This document shows positions 33,360 to 42,059 of a stretch of 64,000 nt of DNA, in pieces (positions within the stretch are counted from its first letter, which is position 1; each line of letters starts with the position of its first letter). The stretch is from Pomphorhynchus laevis (Eukaryota; Acanthocephala; Palaeacanthocephala; Echinorhynchida; Pomphorhynchidae), in assembly GCA_012934845.2 (NCBI GenBank), contig WNNJ02000718.1, forward strand, positions 1 through 64,000. The letters run 5' to 3'. The notes under the pieces were generated by a model that was given only the letters and a program-made list of their open reading frames with translations, did not search any database and was not told where the DNA came from. The position numbers were made by a program, and so were the translations under genes.

Positions 33360-35356
33360 AATACAAATTTATTTAACGTGGCAAATGTGTGCCAGCAGCA
33401 CGCTTACAAGTCCACAAACAAAAAAATGAAAAAGTCAAACAGATAAATTATTTAAATGTGATCGGATTTGTCGTTTGAAGCACTGCAGGGAAGTTGATTG
33501 GCGTATATGAATGGGCGGATGATTTCACGAGGTAGACTTAGCCACAAGGAAGGAACAAAAGCAAAAGGAGACAGAGTACTTTGGGACATGTAAAAGGAGA
33601 GAATTACGGAAACGCAAAGAACAGTAAACATGACGAGAATTGCCGAGAAAAGGAAGGTTGAGAAACGAAGGGATACGAAATGTTACAAAGCGGAAAGCAA
33701 CGAGAAGAAGACGAATTTGAACACGACAATAAATTGTAGGCAAATCGAGAGAAGCAAGATGGTAGGATGTATGATCAAAACGACGAAGACGAAGGAGAAT
33801 TCGGACAGCTGCGTTGACGATGCGTTGTAAAGGAAGAAGAGTGGATTTAGGTGAGTTGGAAAATAGACTAAGACAATAATCGAGTCTAGAAAAAAGGAGA
33901 GATGATATGAGAGTCATACAAGAAGGAAAATCGATCAATCTACGAACTTGACGGAGGTTGCGGAGTATCAAGGTAGATGAGCGTACTTTATCTCTAACGA
34001 AAGGTTTAAGTGAAAGTCGGTTGTCAAAATGGAAGCCTAGGAAAACGAGATTATCAACGATAGGAAGAATTGTAGAATTTAATGATACGGAGGGAGGTTC
34101 GAAGCCGAGGCGTCGAGGTAGGATCCACATAATTTTGGATTTATCAGGATTCAGAGAAAGGCGAAGGGAAGAAAGATGATTGGAAATTGAGACAAGACAG
34201 TCGGAAGCAGAAACACTAAGATCGTGAATACGATAAACAGGTGCATGAGCATAGATGAGAATGTCATCAGCATATTGCATAACATGGAAGTTAAATTTAT
34301 GAGAAATCGAAGACAAATCACCAAGAAGAAGAGAGAAAAGCATAGGGCCTAATACGGAGCCTTGTGGAACACCGGACGGAATGGACGAAGGATGGGAGAG
34401 AGAAGAGTTAGAATAGACGCGAAATGTACGGTTTGACAGATATGAAGAAAACCATGATACAGTGGGTAAAGAGAAGCCATAATCATGACGAAGGCGATGG
34501 AGAAGAATCGAGTGATCGACGATGTCAAAAGCAGACGATAGATTAAGAGAAACTATGACACTACATAATTTATGATTGCGCGATATGAGTAAGTCGCGAT
34601 CATATGAGTAAGTCGAGATAGGACGGTACGAAGATGGTAGTGAGGAGTCGAGAGAATGTTTTTTGATGAGAGGACGAACAGTGGCGCATTTCCAGATGGA
34701 AGGAAATGTACGGCTACGGATGGACGAGTTGAACAATGTGGTTAGGAATGGTAATATAGAAAAGCAGATATTTTTAAGCAAGTGAGTGGGAATTGGATCG
34801 GAAGGAGAGGTTTTATTAGGTAATGACAGCAGAACCGAAGAAACTTCATCAGACGAAACGGGAAGAAGGTGGAATAGTTCTGGGAGGGAAGTATTTTGAG
34901 AAAAGAGTGGGTACAAGGGTGCTATGGGTAGTAAGGAAAGTAAATTAGATAGCTTAGTTTTTAGATAAAAAGAAAATTCATCAGGATTTATATTACAAGA
35001 GGTAGATGATCGTGAAAGAATTGAGTTTAAGATTTTCCAATGAGATTTAGAATTGGAAGATGATTCGAGTTGATTTCGCCAAAAGAGAGTACGTTTAGTA
35101 CGTATAAGAATGAGATGTGAACGGCGTAGAGAAAAGTAGGAATAACTGAGATTTTGGGTGAGTGAGTTGGGAGGACGTTTAATATAGCGTTTATACACAC
35201 GAAAAGAGTGTCGGAGTCGACGCTTAGAAAGACTTCGGTCAGAATCGAACCATGGAGCATGGCGCGAGCGCTGAGAATGTCGGAATCGACTGGGCAGAAG
35301 GTTATTGATGATCAACGTAAGTTCAGAATCAAACAAAATGCAGATTCTGTTTGATT
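33360..35356 (-). mobile_element. L2-like retrotransposon inserted in Fam-D relative
   Basis: A minus-strand, 5'-truncated L2-like element. It starts in the linker between endonuclease and RT and ends with the 3' UTR hairpin (GCGTGC ... GGCACAC, 33390-33407) and an AAATAAA tail. Flanked by TTTATATAAT (33350-33359 and 35357-35366), the target-site duplication inside the reading of the host element (VRLYN ... ALIKP). Confidence 0.9.
33525..35336 (-). CDS. Reverse transcriptase of L2-like element, long open frame
   Basis: 603 codons without a stop: HAPWFDSDRSLSKRRLRHSF, LLPVSSDEVSSVLLSLP, the finger motif [57 protein letters not shown], catalytic YADDILIYAHAP, NPDKSKIMW, and RRFDHTSYHLASL. An in-frame deletion removed about 45 residues between SSYRPIS and DLLISR; at the junction ATATGAGTAAGTCG is present twice (34585-34635 region). 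The deletion takes out RT motif 2-2a, so the enzyme is expected to be inactive despite the open frame. Typical C-terminal WN-LP motif is missing at the end. Confidence 0.8.
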   Translation of the reverse strand: MFDSELTLIINNLLPSRFRHSQRSRHAPWFDSDRSLSKRRLRHSFRVYKRYIKRPPNSLTQNLSYSYFSLRRSHLILIRTKRTLFWRNQLESSSNSKSHWKILNSILSRSSTSCNINPDEFSFYLKTKLSNLLSLLPIAPLYPLFSQNTSLPELFHLLPVSSDEVSSVLLSLPNKTSPSDPIPTHLLKNICFSILPFLTTLFNSSIRSRTFPSIWKCATVRPLIKKHSLDSSLPSSYRPISTYSYDRDLLISRNHKLCSVIVSLNLSSAFDIVDHSILLHRLRHDYGFSLPTVSWFSSYLSNRTFRVYSNSSLSHPSSIPSGVPQGSVLGPMLFSLLLGDLSSISHKFNFHVMQYADDILIYAHAPVYRIHDLSVSASDCLVSISNHLSSLRLSLNPDKSKIMWILPRRLGFEPPSVSLNSTILPIVDNLVFLGFHFDNRLSLKPFVRDKVRSSTLILRNLRQVRRLIDFPSCMTLISSLLFSRLDYCLSLFSNSPKSTLLPLQRIVNAAVRILLRLRRFDHTSYHLASLDLPTIYCRVQIRLLLVAFRFVTFRIPSFLNLPFLGNSRHVYCSLRFRNSLLLHVPKYSVSFCFCSFLVAKSTS

Positions 35357-35366
35357 TTTATATAAT

Positions 35367-35790
35367 GCTCTCATAAAACCGATATTAGAATATGTGACGC
35401 AAGCAGTCTTTCCGTGTACGCGTACAGAACTTGATCAATTAGAGCTCATACTTCGACGGTTTACGAAATTATGTCCTCAGGTACGATATCTTCCCTATGA
35501 GACACGAATAAAAAGCTTAAATATGCCAACAGTGTGTGAAAGGTTCTTTCTTTTTAACCTAGTTATGTATCGACTAATTAACGAAGATGAAAATTTTCCA
35601 GCAAATAGAGTTGAACTCAATGAACGAGACGGACGTAGAGGGCACTCGAAAGTATTGGTAGTACATGAACACGGAAAATACCCTCGTCATTTCCGACTGT
35701 CCCATCGAGCGGTGAATGTTTGAAATCGTCTCCCAGTTGATGTCGTTGCTGTTCATACAATCAATGAATTTAAATTCAATATAAAGAACT
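35367..35790 (+). mobile_element. Fam-D-related retrotransposon, right part
   Basis: Continues the element broken at 33359: ALIKPILEYVTQAVFPCTRT, LELILRRFTKLCPQV, and RRGHSKVLVVHEHG, FRLSHRAVNV, then a TGA where a tryptophan codon of the W-N-x-L-P motif is expected (35721). 3' end near 35790. Confidence 0.8.
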
Positions 35791-36699
35791 GAATTCGAAA
35801 TGAGAACCAGTGGTGGTTGCTGCAGTACCCATTTTATTTCTCGTTAATTTTTTTACTTAGGACGCTTCTGTACAGATTTATACGAAAATTATAAAAAAAT
35901 ATTTTCGAGTTAGAAATTCAATTTAGCAGTTAAATAATACCTTTAAATTTGAAGATGCTTTCATGGTTGAAAGCAAAAGTATGATGGTAGATGCTTTCAT
36001 CTACCATCATGGTATATGCTTTCATGTATTGTATCTAACACTTATGTAATCGTTTTGGTAAATTTCTCCATATTTATGGTAGTTTAATCGTATCTTGTTG
36101 AGTTTAGAATCTTTATTAAAGGTTGGTTTTTGCATAATTTAGTAAAATTGTTTTATTTAATAAGTTCTTTCCGTAGTTTAAATATTTAATGTGGTTTAGT
36201 ACTACTACGCATTTGCCTTATCCTTTTGCATATTGATAGTTGGGTCCTAGTGGTAATATCATTGCTCCTTATTTAGTAATATCTTGTTTAGACAAGTTTA
36301 CGAAATTATTAGATGTTGGTTGTGTAGTGATTTCGGTATTTATGTTTTTGCAAGTTGAGCTTAAAAATATATTCATTGTAGTGTAAAAGTAAGAAAATGA
36401 GTCGGTAAAGGTCGAGAGAAGAAATATGTATATAAGAAGGATAGTAAAGACAGTAGAGAATATTAAAAATACAAATATACAATTAAATATTATTTCTAAT
36501 CAATTGAGATATTTTTTATTATGATTTAACAATTGTAGTTTTTATAGTAACAGCTTTTATATTATAACGACTTTACAATAAAGCTACAATTGTTTATGGC
36601 TTTATTCGATACTAAAAATTCTTTTAAAACATCTTATCTTTTTATCTTAGTTAGATTTTCGATTTTTCGTTTACAACTTAAAATGCACTAGATAATTTA
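35791..36699. other. AT-rich intergenic
   Basis: A short imperfect repeat/inversion around GATGCTTTCATGGT / CTACCATCAT (35950-36030). No gene. Confidence 0.5.
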
Positions 36700-37055
36700 G
36701 ATTGACTAACTGAGTCTACGTATTAAAATTAAAAATAAATTACTATATATATTAAAAATAAAGATAAATAATTATAAATAATAATATAGGATATTATATA
36801 ATTTATATTTATAAAAGTTTAAAATTTAAATAAAAAAAATAATTTTTATGAATTGACTAATAAATAACAGACGATGTATCAGAATAAGAATTAGAGGCCA
36901 TCAGGAGGAACTGTTATGCTATCAGGTTTCGGTCCCTATTCCTCTACCCAACATAGCAGCGGGGCCAAATACATGCTAATGATGTATTTCCTCTGATAAA
37001 ACTATCTAGTATCTTATTCTAATACAAAGTATATTATTTATTACCCATTTAGCAA
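36700..37055 (-). repeat. Dispersed element X, copy 3
   Basis: A compact, apparently complete minus-strand copy: end motif at 36703-36721, AT-rich arm, then core (36890-36970) and the other end near 37055 (ATTATTTATTACCCA). It is nearly identical to copy 1 in the core. Core pairing partners: CTGTTATGCT (36911-36920) with AACATAGCAG (36950-36959), and GGTCCC (36931-36936) with GGGGCC (36961-36966). Confidence 0.75.
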
Positions 37056-37059
37056 TTTT

Positions 37060-37115
37060 CCAGTTCTAGCAATTTTTCAGTTCTAGCAATAACCCAGTTC
37101 TAGCAATTTTTATTC
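37060..37115 (+). repeat. 17-bp tandem units (TTCTAGCAAT...CAG)
   Basis: Three units of the type TTCTAGCAATTTTTCAG. The CCCAGTTCTAG part resembles the 16-bp units at 28334-28413. Confidence 0.6.
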
Positions 37116-37194
37116 TTAAATAATTGATTTTTTAAATGTCATGTTTTAAACTGGAATCTGACCGTTTCGTATTTATAAAAATGACGATATTTAA

Positions 37195-37410
37195 GTGAAT
37201 TAATAAAGTGGATTAATAAATTGCATTAATAAATTGGATTAATAAAGTGGATTAATAAAGTGCATTAATAAATTGGATTAATAAAGTGGATTAATAAAGT
37301 GTATTAATAAAGATGATTAATAAAGTGGATTAATAAAGTGGATTAATAAAGCGAATTAATAAAGTTGATTAATAAAGTGGATTAATAAAGTGTTTAATAA
37401 AGTGGAATAA
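37195..37410 (+). repeat. Minisatellite, 13-bp unit ATTAATAAAGTGG
   Basis: About 16 head-to-tail units of a 13-bp motif with scattered substitutions (GTGG, TTGG, TTGC, GCGA endings). One unit is shortened. Confidence 0.9.
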
Positions 37411-37511
37411 TTAAGATTATAAATAGATTTGCAATGTTTTAATGCTTTTAATAAAACAATATTGCCTCAAACACTACTTCAAGCTCTAAACAAGGTGAGA
37501 ATAAATCAGTT

Positions 37512-37530
37512 CAGTTAACTGAGCCTACGT
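37512..37530 (-). repeat. Element X end motif, isolated
   Basis: CAGTTAACTGAGCCTACGT, the inverted end motif, without a recognisable core nearby. Confidence 0.5.
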
Positions 37531-37689
37531 ATTTATACTCTACATAAATTAAAAAATGAGCATATCTTTATATTAATATTTTTTGCAATATTAATTTTTG
37601 TGAATTGCTTGATAAATATATTAATTTATGAATTAATGGATAATATGCCATGCAATTGAGTGCAATGTATAATGAAAGTGATTCAATAC

Positions 37690-37930
37690 GTTGCGTATTC
37701 CGAATTCGCAAAGACTCAAGATTACGTGGACATCCATTCATGCTAAGACTTAGAAAATTCTAGAGAAAAAAACGTCATGAATTTTGCTGTACGAGTAATA
37801 GCCTACTGCTTGAGGTATGGAATCATGTAAATAGACGTACGTTCATTACATCTCTAATGTCTCTGAAGTTTATTAGTGGTCTTGTATGCGTGCAGTTGGC
37901 ACGCATTTGCCACGTTAAATAAATTATTAT
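37690..37930 (+). mobile_element. Fam-C-like retrotransposon tail
   Basis: Plus strand reads RKDSRLRGHPFMLRLRK, then after a frame change LLLEVWNHVNRRTF (the W-N motif), similar to the Fam-C C-terminus (RLRGHHLTLKTH). A 3' UTR hairpin follows: GCGTGC-AGTTG-GCACGC (37886-37902), then ATTTGCCACGTTAAATAAA, as in L2-like elements. 5'-truncated. Confidence 0.65.
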
Positions 37931-37936
37931 TATATC

Positions 37937-38030
37937 ATTTAATATATCAATAATGATCATTTAACATATCAATAATGATCGCACAATGATCATTATTTTC
38001 TTTTAAACATATTGTGAATACGAAATATGT
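37937..38030. repeat. 94-bp direct repeat, left copy
   Basis: Identical to 38372-38465 and immediately flanks a 341-bp Fam-D tail. It itself contains an internal repeat (ATATCAATAATGATC twice) and palindrome AATGATCATT. Confidence 0.9.
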
Positions 38031-38371
38031 AGGTTATCCCACCGATGTAATCACTAGGCGGGTAGATCAGTTGCGGGGACATAGCAGAGTCTTGTATAAA
38101 TTTAGATTTGGCAGATTACCAAAAGTGTATAGACTCTCAAGGAGAGGAATTAACATGTGGAATTCGTTGCCTGAGGAAGTCGTTGCAGCCCCCAGTTTGA
38201 GAACGTTTAAATCACGATGCTACAAATGGATACATGAACAATGCCGCCATTCAACACTACCACTGGAATACCCTAATTAGCTACGTTGACTGACCATTTG
38301 CTTTTGTTTTATTTTTTTGGACTCTGCCTGAATAGCCTTTTGGCTTTGGTATGTATTGGAATAATAATATT
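38031..38371 (+). mobile_element. Fam-D retrotransposon tail between 94-bp repeats
   Basis: Encodes the last residues of Fam-D (GYPTDVITRRVDQLRGHSRV, then GINMWNSLPEEVVAAPSL) and ends in the 3' UTR and an AATAATAAT tail. Almost identical to 51781-52130 and 61060-61400 reversed. 5'-truncated at GGTTATCCC; a recent insertion. Confidence 0.9.
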
Positions 38372-38465
38372 ATTTAATATATCAATAATGATCATTTAAC
38401 ATATCAATAATGATCGCACAATGATCATTATTTTCTTTTAAACATATTGTGAATACGAAATATGT
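38372..38465. repeat. 94-bp direct repeat, right copy
   Basis: Right partner of 37937-38030; probable target-site duplication of the Fam-D tail insertion. Confidence 0.9.
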
Positions 38466-39329
38466 TAATTCCCATTTGCGGGAACTTCAAATGTAATTTT
38501 TTTAACAATTAGACTTATTTATTAAAGAATGTACAAACTTCGTTACCCTCAAATGGGTATTAATGTTCGATAGCATTGTAAATGTTAAATGAAATTAAAA
38601 ATGGTAAATTTATTGAAATAATAATTTTTTACTTTAAAAAAAATATATATCATTTCATTTTTTATTCTTATTTACTTTCTTTTTTGTAATTTGTAAGGGT
38701 GTCTTTTGAGCTATGCTCCCTGACATTCGAGTAATAATATACACTGTACTATAATTATATTGTTATAAAAAATATTAGAAGTTATCAGGAGAGCTGCTAT
38801 GTTATCGGGGTTTGGCCCTTTTTCTTTTGATAAGCATTGTATAATTTTTAAATGCTGTATTTTTACTGTATTTTTCAATACTGCATTTTTTAATGCAGTA
38901 TTATTGCTGTTACTCAACAGCATAATACATAGAATATGTGTATAGCTTGTCGTTGAAATTAGTTGTTTCCTTTTTTAAGTTTTAGTCATTATAATTAAAA
39001 GTAGCTGTACTAAAAAATTTCAAAAATCTTTGATACTAATCTTTCTATTAACTCCAATTTTTAAACATCTGCTATCAGTCAATAAATTATTCATTTGGAA
39101 ATCATTTACAGAGATGATTAATTAATAATTATTAATTATTAATCAATAATTAATTATAATTATCTATTATTCAATTATTAAAATCTTATAAAATCTTAAA
39201 ACAATTATTTATAATTATTTATTATTAAATTTTGATTTAACATTATTATTTTAAATTTTATTATTATATTAAAACGTAGACTCAGTTAACTGATTTGATA
39301 GTAAAAGATTAATTATTATCCGAACTTTA
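38466..39329. other. AT-rich DNA with element X fragments
   Basis: A partial element X core lies at 38778-38820 (TATCAGGAGAGCTGCTATGT and TATCGGGGTTTGGCCC). The AT-rich arm plus end motif of X lies at 39185-39298. No gene. Confidence 0.5.
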
Positions 39330-39790
39330 TGAGCGTAAAGCTATATAGAAACTAACGAATTTTTCGTTTCCCACGTATTTCGGATCTTCACGGTCATGTC
39401 ATATAGGGGTACCCTAATTTTCAGTATTGGGCCCTTATTATTCAGTGTATACATCAAGGATCTCCCAAATTCATCAAGTCTCCGATGATTTTGTACGCAG
39501 ATAATTTGAAAATCTGGAGGGTGGTTCATTCATCCAGTGATAGAGCTATTCTGCAACCGGGTTTTGATGAAGTCGGAAAGTGGTCTGTTCTCAATAAGTT
39601 AGCCGTCAATGTATCAAAATGCAAACATTTACGTGCTTTTGGCGAAGTTACTCAATGTCAATCATTTCATATTTAGAAACTATCAAGGAATCGATATAGA
39701 ACGTTTTTACAACCATAATGACTTGCGAGTGTGGATAAACAATAATTTGATTACGGCCACACATATTGGGGACGTGTGTGCTCATGTTTA
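39330..39790 (+). mobile_element. Fam-G retrotransposon, left part (interrupted)
   Basis: RT fragment with a degraded GPLLFSVYIKDLP region (39445-), LYADNLKIWRVV in place of YADD (39488-), NVSKCKHLRAF, then LRVWINNNLITATHIG. It is broken at 39790 by an L2-like insertion and continues at 40393 (AHV then YKMIGLIIS). Related to Fam-C in motif wording. Confidence 0.75.
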
Positions 39791-40383
39791 AAAAAAAGGA
39801 TTTATTTTAACGTGGCAAATGCGTGCCAGCGCACGCTTACATGACCACAACAAAACAAGAATGTGAATCAGGTGTCGAGAAGGTGTGAACGGAGGAGGTG
39901 TTTGAATGTGATAAAGGAGGGGGCGCGGCGGACGTCGAGAGGGAGTTGATTCCAGGCGAGTGAGGCGGCGACGAGGAAGGATCGGAGACCGTAGTTGTTG
40001 GAGTAATTAGGAACGTGGAGTAAGAGGGTATGACAGGAACGAAGCGATAGCGAGGTGGGGCGAGTATCGTCTAAGAAAGGAAGGTTGATGAACGATGGGG
40101 AGCCGACAGCGATGAGACGAAAGGTAACGAGAAGAAGGCGGAGTTTGATGCGGATGTGGATGGTGGGCCAGGAGAGTTGGGCAAAATATGTGGATGTGTG
40201 GTCGAAGCGACGGAGACGAAAGAGCACTCGAACGGCGGTGTTGATTATTCGTTGTAGGGGTAGGATGATGGATTTTGGAGAATTGGCGAAAAGGCTAAGG
40301 TAGTAATCGATTTTAGGGAAAAGAAGCGATGAAAGAAGAGACATACAAGAAGGAAGTCGATAAGGGGGCGGATACGGCGGATG
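39791..40383 (-). mobile_element. L2-like retrotransposon 3' end inserted in Fam-G
   Basis: Minus-strand, 5'-truncated; one open frame (39868-40344) gives the last 158 residues to SHLLDT and stop, including FDHTSTYFAQL and WNQLPLDVRRAPS. 3' UTR hairpin at 39821-39836. Flanked by TCATGTTTA (39782-39790 and 40384-40392), of which about 7 bp is target-site duplication. The intact tail frame suggests recent insertion. Confidence 0.9.
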
Positions 40384-40392
40384 TCATGTTTA

Positions 40393-40890
40393 TAAGATGA
40401 TTGGTCTGATTATAAGTACTTTCGTCACACTATCCAATTGTCATCTGTCTTCTAATTTTTACCCTTGTGTTGAACCGACTTATGTATGCTGCTCCGTGTG
40501 TTATTCCATAATTCAATATAACATATTCGTTCAGAGAGTACTTCATAAAGCTACCACGCTAGCACCGATGTTGAAATCATTGTTTTACCTTAAATGATTA
40601 TAAGTACTTCGGCTTGATAACGTAAGGTTGACCCGCCGGTATGTCGACATGTGTATGGTTTGGCAAATTATTAATCAATCAAATCATCCTCTTCGAAGGT
40701 GTGTTCCGAGGTCATGGTCTGACCCTGCGAAGATATAGGGTAAGTAAATTAAGATTCGTCAAATTTGATCGTCGAGTCGACGGATAATGGAATAAGCTTA
40801 AAGATACAATAGTTTAATGTAACAGCTTAACCGAATTTAAAAAGAAATTACCAATGAAGGACGCAATGAGGAGTGTTGCTTTTCCATATT
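40393..40890 (+). mobile_element. Fam-G retrotransposon, right part
   Basis: Continues Fam-G: YKMIGLIISTF, NIFVQRVLHKATTLAP, then RGHGLTLRRYR and WNKLKDT, NSLTEFKKKLP, in changing frames. Ends near 40890. Confidence 0.65.
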
Positions 40891-41079
40891 TATGAAGATT
40901 TTATTTAATTATTTTTGCAGTGAACCAGCCAATTAAGCTATGCTTTTTACATGCTGTTAAAATATTAATAATAGTAATTATTACATACCAGGCGTTATCT
41001 GAGAAGCTGCTTTGACTGATCAGAAAAACATAAAGTTTACAAAATAATATAGGGCCATCAGTATGATAAATGTATTTTT
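40891..41079. other. Short unassigned spacer
   Basis: Nothing recognised. Confidence 0.4.
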
Positions 41080-41477
41080 GGATGGTAGGCCCAACTCTCC
41101 TGGCCTACCATCCACATCCGCATACAACTCCGCATTCCCATAACTTTTCGTATAATCGTTGTTGGATCCCTATCGTTCATCAACGTTCATTTCTTAGACG
41201 ACACTCGATCCACCTCGCTATCGCTGCGTTCCCGTAATTCTCTCTTACTCTACGTTCCCAATTTTTCTAACAACTACGGTCTCCGATCCTTCCTTGTCGC
41301 CGCCCCACTCGCCTAAAATCAGCTCCCACTCGACGTCCGCCGCGCTCACTCCTTTATCGCATTCAAATGCTGCCTCTGTACCCACCTCCTCGAAACATGA
41401 TTTAGATTTTTTGTTGTGGTGGTCATTAAGCGTGCGTCGGCACGCATTTGCCAAGTAAAAATAAATCTTTTTTAATT
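41080..41477 (+). mobile_element. L2-like retrotransposon tail with fold-back 5' junction
   Basis: Last ~390 bp of an L2-like element, ending in the 3' hairpin GCGTGC-GTCG-GCACGC (41429-41444) and AAATAAATC plus T run. Its 5' edge is a perfect 12-bp hairpin (41080-41091 with 41102-41113, loop of 10). It abuts a minus-strand RT fragment at 41478. Confidence 0.8.
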
Positions 41478-41940
41478 GTCTGATGTAGTACAATGCCTTA
41501 GAGGCTTTTATCCTTACGTGCTCACTATTCAATCGTGTCTTAAGAGAGCGATGAATTATTACACCTAAGTCTTTATGGTGTTCAACTTCATTTAATAACG
41601 CACTACCAATGCGATACTGGAACGACGAAGTAGTCTTCCCCATTATCATCAAAACAAATTTATCAACATTTAACATGAGTCCAGTGGCTTCACACTATTC
41701 AGTAAGGCAGGCCAGGTCCTCCTGTAGTGACTGACAATCGGTAGAAGTACGAACAACATTCCCGATTTTTAAATCATCAGCATATGCTAAAACAGGGTTC
41801 TTTAAATGCAGGAGCAGGTTATTAATAAATACGACAAAAAGAAGTGGGTCAATAACAGATCCTTGAGGTACAACGGAAAGCATCCTAGATCCCTATGTAA
41901 AAACACCACCAACTCTTATTTGGAATGACCACAAAGATAA
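41478..41940 (-). mobile_element. Fam-D/F-related RT fragment
   Basis: Minus strand: IRVGGVF, VPQGSVIDPLLFVVFINNLL, AYADDLKIGNVVRTSTDCQS, a stop, then LNVDKFVLMIMGK and HHKDLGVIIHRSLKTRLNSE. The wording is closest to Fam-D. It is cut off at 41477 where the L2-like tail begins; no continuation was found on the far side. Confidence 0.75.
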
Positions 41941-42059
41941 GTATGTTACGTTATTTCCCTCTTTTTATCAATCAAGGCAATTATTAGCTGTTTTTTTCGA
42001 TGAATTTCAAGATATCAAATATTATATTAACAAAAACTTTTGATAACCAAAACACACAA

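Noticed and set aside
34840-34860. CTTCATCAGACGAAACGGG resembling hammerhead pieces
   Set aside because: The pieces are on opposite strands in the wrong order and encode part of the L2-like RT (SSDEVSS).
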